A stretch of DNA of 64,000 nucleotides from positions 17,520,457-17,584,456 of the forward strand of contig CM040442.1 of the NCBI GenBank assembly GCA_022749755.1, given 5' to 3'. Made by a program: the position numbers and the translations under genes. The notes under the pieces were generated by a model that was not told the DNA's origin, ran no database searches, and saw nothing but the letters and a program-made list of their open reading frames with translations. Numbering within the stretch: position 1 is the first letter of the stretch; every line of letters begins with the position of its first letter. This document shows, one piece after another, positions 11,000 to 23,224 of the stretch. The stretch is from Azadirachta indica (taxonomy: Eukaryota; Streptophyta; Magnoliopsida; Sapindales; Meliaceae).

Positions 11000-12330
11000 G
11001 AGGCTCTGGAAAAAAGGAAACGTAGAGGATGGTTAATCTACCTAAAGAGAAATTGATTGTTGGTTGCAAGTGGGTTTTTACTATAAAATTCAACTCAGAT
11101 GGATCCTTGGAATGCTATAAAGCAAGGTTAATAGTAAAGGGATTCACACAGACCTATGGAGTTGATTATCAAGAGACGTTTGCTCCCGTACCTAAGCTGA
11201 ATATTATTCGAGTACTACTCTCTATAGCTGTGAATTTGGAGTGGTCGTTGTTTCAACTGGATATTAAAAATGCATTTCTCAATGGAGAATTAGAAGAGGA
11301 AGTCTATATAGATGCGCCCCTTGGTTTTAAAGACAAGTTTGGAAGAAAGGTGTGTAAATTGAAGAAATCACTCTATAGACTGAAGTAGTCTCCTCGTGCT
11401 TGGTTTGAGAGATATACTAGGTTTATTTAAAAAGAAGGATATAGTCAAGGACAATTAGATCATACAATGTTTGTGAAACACATAAATGGTGGAAAGATGG
11501 CTGTCTTGATTGTATATATAGCTGACATAATACTTACTGGGAGTGATGGTGATGAGATAAATAGGCTAAAAAAGCACCTGGCATCAGAATTTGAAATTAA
11601 GGATTTGGGTCCCTTACGCTTTGGAAGTTGCAATATTTAGAATAGGAATTTTTGTGTATGTTCTAGACTTACTAAAAGAGACAGGATTGAGTGGTTGTAG
11701 ACTAAGTGATACGCCCATGGATCCTAATTAGAAGTTGGGAGAGGTTTCCGATGGAGTTCCAATTGATATAGGTAGGTATCAACTCCTTGTAGGGAAACTC
11801 ATTTATTTATCCCATACAAGATCTGATATTACCTTTGTTGTTAGTGTTGTGAGTCAATATATGCACTCACCTTATGAGGAGTATTTGGAGGTAGTATACA
11901 AGATTCTCAAGTATATAAAGAGTACACATAGAAAGGGGTTGTTGTTTAAGAAGAGTGATTAAAGGAGTGTAGAAGTCTTTGCAGATACAGACTGAGTAGG
12001 CTCAATTTCAAATAGAATATCAACCTCTAGTTACTATATGGTTTTATGGGGAAACTTGGTTACTTGAAGAAGTAAAAATCAAAATGTGCTTGCTAAAAGT
12101 AGTACTGAAGTTGAGTATAAGGCCATGGCGAATGAAGTTTGTAAGGTGTTATAGATTAAAAGAGTCTTTGAAGAATAAGGTTTAGATGTCGAAACACCTA
12201 GCAGACTATTCTAGGATAACAAATCAGCGATAAGCATTTTGAATAATCCAATTCAACATGATTGCACAAAGCATATTGAGATTGATAGGCATTTTATTAA
12301 AGAAAAGTTGGTGCATAGATAATGATCATG
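11000..12330 (+). pseudogene. copia reverse transcriptase and RNase H remnant
   Basis: RT motifs CKWVFTIK, KARLIVKGFTQTYG, FQLDIKNAFLNGEL and CKLKKSLYRLK are open from 11029 to 11388, then stops appear. The catalytic tetrad at 11515-11526 reads YIAD instead of YVDD, so the first aspartate is lost. After a short gap, YQLLVGKLIYLSHTRSDI (11777-11830) leads into a broken RNase H ending about 12320 with HIEIDRHFIKEKL. Copia 3' pol order is kept but the product would be inactive. Confidence 0.88.
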
Positions 12331-12347
12331 CCCAACTTGAAGGGGAG

Positions 12348-12567
12348 TGTAGAAAATATAGAAAGATTAGATAGTTGACTTTCTTAATTTCTAGGATTAG
12401 ATGTTTGATTTGTACAGCTATTACTAATTTATGTATTTTCTAAAATTAGGAAGTTAAATTAGGAATGTATAGTTTTATAAATTAATCCTATTGTATTGGT
12501 TATGAATAGAACTCAAAAATAAGAAAAAATTCTTCTTCTCCTCTGTTTTTCTATAAGTATACGTTCA
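12348..12567 (+). repeat. Right LTR of copia element 2
   Basis: 220 bp, TGTAGAAAATA to GTTCA. It has many scattered substitutions relative to the left copy. Confidence 0.92.
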
Positions 12568-12580
12568 TTTTATCTATGGC

Positions 12581-13068
12581 AGTCAATCAAAAGCATCACC
12601 ACTACCAACCACCCTTTGTCACTAGTGATCATCTCAGAATAAATTGTTTTTGATATTGGACTCCAAATTTTTTGATCTACAAAATGGTATATCTATTTTT
12701 GAGAAAATATTGTTAGAAGTAGGCTAAAAGTGGCCAAAATAGTGATGGCCGTTGTGCTGCTCCACCACGTTAACAACAATTGACAGTACACTGCCACCAC
12801 CATTGGATAAATTGACTTTCATTGACTTTGATGATTGTGGCAGTGTGGCGTCACTTGTCGTCGGAGTAATCAAGCCACTGGCAGCTGCCACTACTTTGGC
12901 CACTTTTGGCCTCTTTCCGTCGATTTATTTTTGAAAATAAATATATTATCGTGTGTATTGAAAATTTTGGAGTCTAATTATATCGATGTTAATTTATTCT
13001 GAATAGGTCATTGGCAGTGGACGGCGGCTAGTAGGTGGTGTGGTAGTGGTGCTTGTCATTGGTTGATT
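12581..13068. mobile_element. Foldback element with long inverted arms
   Basis: The left arm (12581 to about 12830) is nearly the reverse complement of the right arm (about 12840-13068). Matching pairs include AGCATCACCACTACCA with TGGTAGTGGTGCTT, CAGAATAAATTG with AATTTATTCTG, and AAAAGTGGCCAAA with TTTGGCCACTTTT. There is almost no spacer. No transposase and no clear target duplication were seen. The left tip sits about 13 bp from the end of the copia 2 LTR. Confidence 0.75.
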
Positions 13069-13301
13069 TGATTTTTTTCTCTTTATCTCACCTTTATTCT
13101 AATGACATGTCATATCAAGTTAGCATTTTATCTTGCTATGTCAACTATTACCAGTTAAAAGTCAATTTTGTTCTTAAAAAGTTTAATTTCACCATTACAA
13201 AACTGACGGTAGGGGAGCTTTTAGATATTTTTTTCTATCAGGGGAAATTGTAGTAAGTTTGGATCTAATAGGGAGAGATGGTAAATTTCCGTTATAAAAA
13301 C

Positions 13302-14217
13302 TAGGGAGAATGATAGTTGGATCCCTATTTTTTGAAAATACACGTCAAATAGTAAATTCACCGTTATGGTTTGACTGTCTTTGATTGCTGTAATGACATT
13401 ACTATCGTGTTGACTTTTATTGACGAAAAAATTTACATAAATACCCCAAAATCTCAACTTTTTTAAAAATAAGTTATAAAATATAAAATAAATATAAGCA
13501 CAATACACCAAAAATAAAAAATAATTAATATATTTCTTTAATTGTAATTTAAAAAAATTAAAAGTCTAATAAAAATTTTAATATAAATCAAAGAAACCTA
13601 AAGTTCCTAATCAATACTCTAATATAATCAATTAATAAATCAAATTATCAATCAATTTTTAATCAATCAACCAAATTATCAATGAAAAAAACTTCACTTG
13701 TCAACACTACTTCAATACGGGCTAAATCCACTTTTAATCCTACACCAATCCCATTTCAATACCTATTTATACAAGGCCCTAATTTAATCTCAAATCAATC
13801 ATTATGTGTTAGGCAATTTAGCAAAGAAACAAAAAGAAGACCAAAGGAGATTAAAACAAAACCGAAGTATATAGAAAGAAGAGAAGAAGAAAATAAACAA
13901 AAAGAAGAAAAGAAATAAGAAGAAGTGGCGCTACAAGGAGAAAGAAAAATAGAGTTTTCGGTGTTTTTTGTTTTTATTATATGATTAATTTTTATTGAAT
14001 ATTATTTTTTATATTTATTTTTAAATTATAATGACCATATAATGATATTTTTTTAATTTTTAATTTTGACTTTAAGTTATAATGACTATTGTACCCTTGT
14101 TTTCCATAATGAAGATAGAAAAATTTAATGGAAGTAGTCTCATTGATAAATATTTTTATTTTGGGTAACTACTTGACATTTATTTTTAAAATAAGGGTCC
14201 AACTGTCATTCACCCTA
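13302..14217. mobile_element. MULE-like terminal-inverted-repeat element A
   Basis: Left end TAGGGAGAATGATAGTTGGA; the right end on the opposite strand reads TAGGGTGAATGACAGTTGGA. The similarity runs on through a TTTTGAAAATA-like stretch and CGTCAAATAG/TGTCAAGTAG. Long inverted repeats without a coding core fit a non-autonomous Mutator-like element, but no clean 9-bp target duplication was found. The interior (13680-13970) is A/G-rich. Confidence 0.7.
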
Positions 14218-14854
14218 AAAATTATTTATCCAAAATTTTTAATGTTAAATTAAATTTAGATGTGTAATTAAAAGAGTTATGAAATTAACAAATCACTAAA
14301 ATAAACATTACATATACTTTTTAAAATTAAATATTATATAAAATCAAATATAAATATAATAAATATTCATGTATGAGTATTTTTTTGAATATTTTTAATA
14401 AAAGCAAATATTATAAAAAAAAAAATAAAATAATTATTTAACAATAATAATATTTTTATTTCATAAATATCTCAAAGAATATTTATTTATTATTAGAAGT
14501 TGAAAAAGAATTTAGTAAATAAACTTGTAATAAAAATAATGCAATTTTAATAATACAAAGTTTGTACGATTTATTGATAATTTAAGTTTTTGTCCTCACA
14601 TTTATTGATAATTTCAAAATTTTTGTGAGTCATCATCGCTATCTTATTAATTCACCTTCAATACTTCACCATTAAAGTTGAGAGAATTTTGGTGAAATTA
14701 AATATTTGTCCTAATTGCAGAGGTTACTATCTATACAATGACAAAAGTAATCCTGTATGCATTGTTGACAGTATATGTGAAAAGATAAAATTTACTCTAA
14801 ATTTGTACCATTCGAGAATCAAATAAACTCAATTTAATTTATTGTTATATTATA
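14218..14854. other. Intergenic, no gene seen
   Basis: Very AT-rich. No coding or repeat structure recognised. Confidence 0.5.
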
Positions 14855-15691
14855 CAGGGAGAATGATAATTAGATTCTAATTTTAAAAATAAATGTCAAG
14901 TAGGCACCAAAAACGAAAATATTTGTCAGTGAAACCTCTTTTGTTACATTTTATGTCACTATTATGATAAAAAGGGGTATAACAGTCATTTTAGCTTGAA
15001 ATTAAAATTAAAAAAATACAAAATAAATTATATTTAATAAAAAAGCAAAAAAAATCCTAACTTCTTTTTTTTTCTTTTTTTAGATTCTTCTTCTTCTTCT
15101 TCTTCTTCTTTGATTTCTTCTTTTCCTTAATTTGTTTAATCTATGAGTGAAAAATTAGTAGTTAGTGGTGTTCGATGTTGAGAAAATACTAAGAATTGTA
15201 AATTTCGTATTTTGATGGAAGAAAAAAAGGAATTTAGTTATATGGATAATGAGAAAAATGAAGTGGGTTACGAAGGAATTGTAAAAATGGAGAACGATAA
15301 TTTGAGGAAAGTTTAATAATTTTGATGCACATCTCTTTGTATTTTATAACTTATTTTGAAAAGAAACCCTAAATGTGACAATGTCAATTTGTTATTTTTA
15401 AATCTAATTTTAGTTTTAATTGTTTCTATTTTCAAAATATATTAATTGTTTTTTTTATTTTTGGTGTATTGTGTTTATATATATATATATATTACAATAA
15501 TTTTTTTTTAGAAAAAGTTAAAAATTCGCGATATTTATGTAAATTTATTCGTTGACATTTGTCAGTAGGATATTTATGTCATTTTATCGGTTAAAATCTA
15601 ATAGAAGGAGTTTCACTAATAAATATTTTCATTTTTGTTGGCTCCTTAGACATTTATTTTTAGAAACAGGAGTCCAACTGTCATTCTCTTT
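14855..15691. mobile_element. MULE-like terminal-inverted-repeat element B
   Basis: Left end AGGGAGAATGATAATTAGAT; the right end on the opposite strand reads AAGAGAATGACAGTTGGACT. It is related to element A: the right arm of B, read on the minus strand, matches the left arm of A (shared AATTTACATAAATA and CACAATACACCAAAAATAAA stretches). The interior contains a (TTC)n run at 15085-15110. No transposase. Confidence 0.7.
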
Positions 15692-17506
15692 ATTATATAT
15701 CATGCAATGCCAAGTAAGGTTACTTTTGTTATTATATACTATATATTATACAATATCACTTAAGAGTTATTTTTGTTCTGCTTGTTGACATACAAATTTA
15801 GTCAATGGTATAAAATAGTAATTCAGGTAGAATGTGCAAGAGTAAAGAAACTTAGAGACCACAATTTAGTGTGGTTCGATGTATTCCTTACATTCATAGG
15901 TAGAATAGTCAAGGAAATTTTATTAACACCTAAATATATGTAGGGTTGTCATAATACTAAATAGAGCCCTCTTTCTTCTCTATCATTCTTTGTTCTCTTG
16001 CTCTCTCTTGTTGTTTATTCTGTGTTTTGCTCTAATGGTTGCTGTAGAGTTTTAATCAAACAAAAACTAATTATCTCCATCTCTTAGAACTTAGGAATGT
16101 TCAAAATCAAAGATATCATTTATCTCTCATACTCATTTTAACTAGAATTTTATATTGAAATAAACTTTCACATGTTAACTAGGCCTCTAAAGGTTTGGTT
16201 GGACTTACCAGACTTGTTTTTAGAATTGTTAGGCTTGGATTGGACTTGTTGGACTTATTTGATCAACTCTCAAACTTTGGTGGCTAATATGCAATTTTGA
16301 CCAAGTTGTTGTTATTCCAATATTGCTCCAACTAGGTACTATTTACACTTGACATGGCTCAACTCGATACTGTTCATGTTGTAGGGCACTATTCATTTAC
16401 AACTTTGGTCTTTTTTTTATTGCGCATGACATGTTAAGAGGAGATCTTAACTTCTTTTAAAGGTGTCTTTGGACAAAGTGAGGTGTCTTAATTTCTTTCT
16501 CCTTCAAAAATGTCTTAAGATAAAGTATCTTACGATAAAGCTAACTTTCTTTTCTTTAAAGATACTTTCAGACAAAGTACAATGTCTTAAGACAAGATTG
16601 ACTTATTTTTCCTTTAAAAATGCTCTAGAAAAAAGTGAGATATTTTACAATAAAACTTGACTTCGTTTTTCTTTAAAGATGTCTTAGGATAAAATTGGAT
16701 TTTTTTTTTCTTTTTGAGATGTCATAGGCAAAATGAGGTGTCTTAAGACAACATTAATTCTCTTGAAATTGTGTCCTAGGACAAACTAAGGGTCATAGGA
16801 TAAAATTTTCTGCTTTTCCTCTTGGGGTAATGTCTTATTGGGGTGATGACAATCTCCTATTTCTAATTACCCCTTATTAATTAAAAATGTTAAATGTCTA
16901 AAATCCACAATACTTCTTTGCAGTGAGGCTAGTCCTATTGTTGGTTTGGAACCTATAATCATGTGCATAATAATGGTTGTTGACTTGAGTTGAGTTTTAG
17001 TTAATAGCACATTACATGTTTTTATTCTAGACTCTAGAAGGAGCACTCTCTCAGGAAAGTAAAGTCCTAACGAGAATTAGGTGTCATCTCATGCATAGAA
17101 GTAATGGAGCTGACAACATGTTTAATTTATGGATAGAATTTTGTAAGTACCTTATGCTATGTTAAATATATACAGTAAATGAAGCAAATTCATAAGTAAT
17201 TCACATAGAAGATTATTAATTACTGAAGAAAGGTAGTTTGTTTATTTGAGATTAAAAGAAAATTAGTGATTAAATCTATTGAAATGTGCTTTTATTTTTA
17301 GTATTTTGTTTTGCTCTGAACAAGACCCCTACGAGCATGCTTATGGGAATGATTTGATTTTGATGATAAGCTTATGGTAATGATTTGATTTTGATGAAGC
17401 AAGTAGCCTCGACAGGCCAGCTACAATCAACAAGAAATAAAATAATACGGAAATGAAAACTATACAACTTTTATATTTCTTCAATTTTGTTTATATATAT
17501 AGGAAA
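15692..17506. other. Intergenic DNA with degenerate minisatellite
   Basis: No gene recognised. A degenerate tandem repeat is listed at 16455-16830. Around 15850 the sequence GACCACAATTTAGTGTGG resembles a motif common in plant dispersed repeats, but no element boundaries could be set. Confidence 0.5.
16455..16830. repeat. Degenerate minisatellite around GTCTTAAGAC cores
   Basis: Imperfect units contain T(G)TCTTA(A/G)GA(C/T)AAA and a following CTTTAAAGATGTCTT-like stretch. About eight copies recur at irregular spacing of roughly 35-65 bp, and several cores are palindromic. Confidence 0.6.
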
Positions 17507-17690
17507 ATTGCCCTCAACCTCCTTTAGATTTGGTCTAACTGCCCATCGCATTCCTGAGGTTTAAAAAATACCCGGTTACGTCCTTATGTCATTTTAATTA
17601 ACGGAAAAATTAAAATTTTGGACAAGTTTATTACAATAACCTTTGGTGGTTAACTTGGATCCCATTTTTACCTTGTGGATCCTATATAAT
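17507..17690. repeat. Single arm of a MULE-like element
   Basis: Begins AGGAAAATTGCCCTCAACC and continues with CTGAGGTTTAAAAAATACCC, a type of terminus seen in plant MULE-like elements. No matching opposite arm was found nearby. Confidence 0.4.
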
Positions 17691-17699
17691 ATCACAAAA

Positions 17700-18527
17700 T
17701 GAAGGAAAATTGCCAGATATCCCCTTCAACTATAGGGAAAGGATAGATACCCACCTGACATTTTAAAAGTGACACATATCCCCTAAGGTTATTTGCCATC
17801 ATTTCACCGTTAAATTTAGAGGGACAATTTAGTAAACTAACTCTTAATTAGAAAACCTAACCCTAATTTGATTTGCATCCACCTACTTAACCAAATACCC
17901 AACCATCCAACCAAAAAATCAAGGCACCCACCCATTTGCCCAACTAACCCCTCTCTCTCTCCCTCTCTTCTTTTCTTAACTTACAGAAATTTTCACAAAC
18001 AATTTTTCTTAATTTCAAGGTTTTCCATATATTTGAATTTAGCATTTTGGAATTTAGGGGATTTTAAGGAAGAGAGAATTAGCATTTTGGAATTTAGGGG
18101 ATTTCTATGAGAACTATTCGTTTTGATGGAGAAATTGACAATAAAGGAGAAAGAGAAAAGGAGAAGTAAATAAGAGGAGGTGAAAGAAGCCTAGAAGGAG
18201 AAGGAAGAAATTGAAGGTGGAGAAATAAGTAGTGGAGATAGAAGAAGAAATTGATAGTGAAGGAGAAAGAGAGAAGAAGAAGGAAGAAGAGGAGGAGATG
18301 GAGATTTATATTATTACAATGCAATGACTAAATTGCCCCTCCAAGGCTACCAACAAACTGATGGCAAACTAACTCTAGGGGGGTATGTGTCACTTTTCAA
18401 AATGTTAACTTTAGAGGGGTATGTGTCACTTTTTAAAATGTCAGATGGTACCTATCATCCTCAAAACACAAGAAAATATCTGTCATTTTCCCATAGTTTA
18501 GGGGGTATTTGTTAATTTTCTTAAAAT
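17700..18527. mobile_element. Terminal-inverted-repeat element, MULE-like
   Basis: The left arm (AAGGAAAATTGCCAGATATC, CTGACATTTTAAAAGTGACA, CATATCCCCTAAGG) is repeated inverted at the right end (TGTCACTTTTTAAAATGTCAG, GTTTAGGGGGTATTTG, TTAATTTTCTT). The right arm carries a duplicated TATGTGTCACTTTT block (about 18384 and 18420). Flanks AAAATGAA and AAAATAAA hint at an imperfect target duplication. The interior has no transposase. Confidence 0.75.
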
Positions 18528-20053
18528 AAATAATTTTAATTTCTTCACCACTTTCTTTTTCTTTTTTTTTTCCTTTGTTCACCTTCTGTAAATCAATCAA
18601 ATAAGAAAAAAAAAATGAATGAACAAATCCAAAATTATCAAAGCCAATGTCAACAACAACAATCACCTTCTTTAGCTATTTCTTGTATTTCAACAAAAAA
18701 AAAGATTGGTAAATAAATTGGACACCATAAAGACAAAAAAAAAAAAAAAAGGAAAAAAATGAAAAAACTCCTTCAATTATCTCCCAAGGATGGGTCTTGT
18801 AAAATTTTTTGAAGCTTCTAGGTGCGAGCAATCGATTTCTGTAGGAGATCTATAGGCTCCATCAAATCAACAAAGCAATGAAAAAAAAGAAAAAGCAGAT
18901 TTGATTATTGACAAACTAAATAATTTTTTTTTTCCAGAAAACGAGAATATTAAAAGCCAATACAAAGTTTTTCTTAACATTCTACGCCATAGATTTGCCA
19001 ACCAATCTTACTGCAAGTTCATAAATTGCCCAAAATCCTAAACTTATTCCAATAACTTCGCAAATTCTCTTCTATCATAATCCAATTTCTTCACCAAATA
19101 AACACCGTCCAATCGATTCATCGATTCTTTTCTCAACAACCAAATACCTTCAAAACCTTAGCTACTCCGTTGCTTCATTTCCTTGCCACAACCCACCCCA
19201 CCCTCCACTCTACCCCTACTGTCATATCCACATCGACCCCACCCTCCTTCACCACCGCACACGGCCCCAACCAATCAGAAAATGCTCTCCTTATTGTTTA
19301 AATCTGGCGGTTTTCAGATCTAGTGCTTCATTCGGATATGGTTGGTTGGAATTCAACAAAAGAGAGAAAATAAAAAAATTGAAAGATTAAAAATAAATAA
19401 ATAAAATTACACGTATCATAATTATTTTAATATAATTTTAAATTTTTATAAACTAATCAAAACTCTAATCCGACGCTTTCCACTCAGCACATTATCACAA
19501 CACAATAATCGAACAAGAACAGCGATAAAATAAGTGTCCTCTTCTTTCGGCACCAAACGTGACCACAAGGGAAATGATAAGGAAGACTGCATTATCTACT
19601 AAAATAATGACCACCAAATGCGGCTGGGTGGCCCAGCAACCTCGGTTCATATTCGCCAGATTGATAATGCAGAGTCTTTCGATATAGCTTTGACCACAAA
19701 AAGAAATTAAAAAAAAAAAAATAGCAAGCGCCCAAATCTTATCACGATGGAAACAGCTTGCGTGAACCAGCTTCCAAACAATACCAATCTTCCAGCACGT
19801 AATAGGAGGTAAATTAGTTTTATAATGCAATAAAACATAGAAGCAGCACGTCACTTAAAGACAGCCACTTATTTTAAAAGATGCCATTTTTAAGGCATAA
19901 AATTTTAAATTATTCTTACCAGTTTCACATGATACAACTCAATCAAACAAGCAAAATCTGATACGTGAGGGAAATGACATTTCACTGCAGGAAGTAGCCA
20001 AAGCAAGCAAGCAAAATCTAAATAGCTACAAACACTAGTAGTTGGAGGAGATC
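18528..20053. other. Intergenic and upstream region of the UGT gene
   Basis: No gene recognised. Poly-A and poly-T runs at 18560-18750, then a C-rich stretch near 19190-19270. A 119-codon minus-strand open frame at 19495-19854 has no family signature and is not called. No convincing TATA box was found before the UGT start. Confidence 0.5.
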
Positions 20054-21924
20054 ATGGAAATGGAAGCGCAAGCACAGAGATATAGGCATAAACGGGTGGT
20101 GTTAGTGCCATGTCCATTTCAAGGCCACATAACTCCAATGCTTCAGCTGGGCACCTTCCTTTACTCAAAGGGCTTCTCCATCACGGTTATTCACACTCAC
20201 TTCAATTCTCCTAACACCTCCACCTATCCTGAATTTAAGTTCCATTCTATACCAGATGGCTTATCTCATGATGATATCTTATCTGGAAGTCCGGTGGCTA
20301 TTCTAACGCTTCTTAACGTCACTTGCCGAGCAACTTTTCACGAATGCTTGGTTCAGATGGTGAAACAACAGAACCCATGTGATGAGATTGTCTGCATAAT
20401 CTATGATGAATTAATGTACTTCTCTGAAGCGGCAGCTAATCAACTTAAGTTACAAAGCATCATCCTGCGCACCAGCAGTGCTACCACGCAAATATCTCGT
20501 GAAGTCCTTCCCAAGCTCATCAAAGAAGGTTACACCCCGTTGCGAGGTTTGTGCCTTGTTTCGCCTGCATAAAAAAGGTGTATCCCCATAGATTTTTCGT
20601 AGCAACAAAATAGTACCTTATGACTAGAAGAATAATTTCTATGCTTCCTAAAATTGATTTTCTTTGTTTTTACTATTTTTCTATTACGTTCCTACACCTG
20701 TATTAACACTTTCCTTCTCGTGGATGATTCTCTTGAAAGAACAGATTTTCCGTTAGATTGGCTTTCAAACACCTCATTTTGAGGTGCGAATTCTGCAAAC
20801 ATGTAGAATTAATAAATCAGCCTCATATTTAGTTTGTCACTAACAAGTAATTAGGATAGTGAATATAAACTTGCTGCAGTACCATTACCTCTATCTTTTC
20901 TCTTCTTTTCTTCTTTTCTCTAGCAATGAGGTAGCAGTCAAAATTGTTTCCACATTAATAACTGAAGTCAGCTTTATACTTTTTGATCAGTAGCGTCCTT
21001 CCTAAACGCTTATACACTGATCTATGACTCCTGATTCTGAATACAGATTCAAGGTTGCAAGATCCAGTTCCCGGGCTTTATCCCCTTCGGTTCAAGGATC
21101 TGCCTATTGCCAAATGTGGAATGTCAGAAAATTACTTACGGTTGATAACTAACGCGCACAATGTAAGAACGTCTTCAGCCGTTATTTGGAATACCATGAG
21201 CTACATTGAGCAATCATCACTGGCACAGGTGCAACAGGAATGCCAAGTTCCAATCTTCCCAATTGGTCCTTTGCACAAATTTGCTTCATCCTCCTCTAGC
21301 AGCTTACTTAAAGAGGATACTAGGTGCATTTCGTGGCTCAACAACCAAGCTCCTAACTCCGTTATTTATATTAGCTTAGGCAGCCTAGCGTCCATAGATA
21401 AGAAAGAGCTAGAGGAGATGGCTTGGGGTCTGGTTAACAGCAAACAGCCATTCTTATGGGTGATTAGGCCTGGCTCAACAACAAATGCTCGGCAAGGGAT
21501 AGAGTTATTGCCTGAAGGTATTAAAGAAGCTGTTGGAAAAAATGGATGCATAGTGAAATGGGCACCGCAAAAGGAGGTCTTATCGCACATTGCAGTTGCA
21601 GGGTTCTGGAGTCATTGTGGTTGGAATTCAACGCTGGAAAGTATAGGTGAAGGAGTTCCAATGATATGCAGGCCAAATTTTGGTGACCAGACCGTGAATG
21701 CCAGGTACGTGAGTCAGATATGGAGGATAGGCTTGGTTTTGGAGAATCAATTGGAGAGGGGGGAGGTAGAGAAAGCTGTGAGAAAACTAATGGCAGAGAA
21801 GGAAGGAGAAGAGATGAGGCAGAGAGCTAAGTATTTAAAAGAAAAGGTTGAACTTAGTATTGCAGTAGGTGGTTCTTCCTACAATTCACTGAATAAGCTT
21901 TTAAAGTTGATCAACTTGTTTTGA
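20054..21924 (+). CDS. UDP-glycosyltransferase, UGT76-like
   Basis: Two exons, 20054-20546 and 21047-21924, join across a 500-bp GT-AG intron (phase 1) to give 456 residues, the usual length for the family. The N-terminal acceptor-binding domain has the catalytic His25 in PFQGHITPM and the partner Asp118 in IIYDEL. The C-terminal domain has the 44-residue plant secondary-product box at 326-369, starting WAPQKEVLSH and ending GDQ; the final Gln is typical of UDP-glucose users. RPFFGDQ/NARYVSQIWR-type context and the intron position point to group H, UGT76. The first ATG is at 20054; an upstream in-frame TTG is not a plausible start. Family members glucosylate small hydroxylated or carboxylated molecules in the cytosol (cytokinins, jasmonate, isoleucic acid, steviol). 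The acceptor here is unknown. All key residues are present and it looks functional. Confidence 0.95.
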
Positions 21925-22853
21925 TTGTACCCTGTTCGTTGGTTTCTAGCAGAGTCATTGTCAACCATAGTGCCTAAAGCAGTAGTACTCTATTTGTTTT
22001 TGTAGTATAATCTATTTGTTCGCGTTAGCCGTTCACCCATCAAGAAGAATCAAGTGAAACACGAGCAATTTAAATCTTGTGTGCAATACGGCATTCTCTG
22101 AAGCTTCATCATACTGATGATCATGTCCCCGATGTTTTTGAAAAGAGGGTCATTTTGTTGAGTCAAGGAAATAGTCATTAAGCAACGAGTTTTCGCCAAA
22201 TGCTCGACGTTATGTATCTTGAGAAAATATCATTTGCATCCAAAAGAAGCCGAAAATCTTTTGACAGCTCTAACTGCCTTAACAACATCCGAGGAATATG
22301 CCGTCCACAAAAAGATCACCACCCAATTCTTTTCGAACAGGCATCATGCACAACAAGTAATTAACTAAGGTATGAGGTCACACAAGTTTATATATTAAAC
22401 ATCCATCAAAACATTAACTTTGACAGAGATCAAAGATGAAACCATGCTTCTCTTTGTAAGACTTGCCAATCAAGCTATTTAGCATACAATATCTAGGTTA
22501 GTTGTTATCATTTGACTACATTAAGTATCACACCATTCCATGCAATAACAATCAAATTTAGTACAATAGACCTCCTCGCAGTGCAGCCATGAACTTCAAT
22601 GAGGGGCTTCAAAACAGATCCTACAATCTCTAAGCCTTCCCGGCCAACATATGAATTCTGGTGGCTAAGACACAGAAAGGGGAAATGGTCAGGTTGCAAC
22701 AACGCAAAATAGCAGCTTACTAAACGATTGTCATTAGCAAGTCAGAAAAAGAATAAACCAAAATAACAGAGTTGTAATAAGAGAATGACCAGAAGCAGAA
22801 ATCTTACAACTTTAAAAGGAGTTGGCACTCAAGAAGCAAGAAAACTAATCTTC
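21925..22853. other. Downstream of UGT; one exon-like segment on minus strand
   Basis: The 3' flank of the UGT gene. On the minus strand, 22508-22664 follows a good splice-acceptor-like tract (CTTTCTGTGTCTTAG) and reads HQNSYVGREGLEIVGSVLKP onward for about 52 codons to a stop. I do not recognise it. It may be an alternative 3' exon or untranslated region of the minus-strand gene described at 22854-25000. Confidence 0.3.
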
Positions 22854-23224
22854 TCAAGTATGGAGATAATTAGCAGCCATCATCGGCTCTAGAGTGAGTT
22901 CAGGTTCCATGTTCAAATCAGTCTCCTTGCCCCTGACAGAAGAGCAGCAATGCAATGTCAATATTGGTAAAAGGGAGAAGTCTCAATTTGTGGACACAGA
23001 GCTTTTATGGATCCAAAACACTGCGAGAGTTGATCAAAGGTTCCATCGGTTCCAAAAAACAACCAGACGTGAATAAAGGTTCCACAAGAATATGAAATAA
23101 AACAAGGGAGAAGGACTGCTGAAATCATGCATCTTCAACATTGTCTTCACAAATGTTATATAAAATGCACATGATAGAACATTTACCCAAGCAGTATCCT
23201 CCTCAGTTACTTCAGCGTACTTGT

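Larger units (their letters stand above)
7386..12567 (+). mobile_element. Old Ty1/copia LTR retrotransposon, degenerate
   Basis: Bounded by the 5-bp target duplication TTTTA at 7381-7385 and 12568-12572. The 220-bp LTRs are at 7386-7605 and 12348-12567 and start TGTAGAAAATA. A primer-binding site lies at 7606 and a purine tract (GAAGGGGAG) directly before the right LTR. Gag, protease, integrase, RT and RNase H occur in copia order, but all are broken by stops and frameshifts. The LTRs differ by many substitutions, so this insertion is clearly older than the copia element at 536-5105. Confidence 0.95.

Noticed and set aside
17868..18110. 80-codon frame within the terminal-inverted-repeat element
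   Set aside because: Pyrimidine-rich interior of a non-coding element; no transposase motif.
19495..19854. 119-codon minus-strand open frame upstream of the UGT gene
   Set aside because: No family signature, no coding-like composition and no promoter or splice context.
20042..20053. Upstream start giving MEEIMEMEA for the UGT
   Set aside because: The codon at 20042 is TTG; the first ATG in frame is at 20054.
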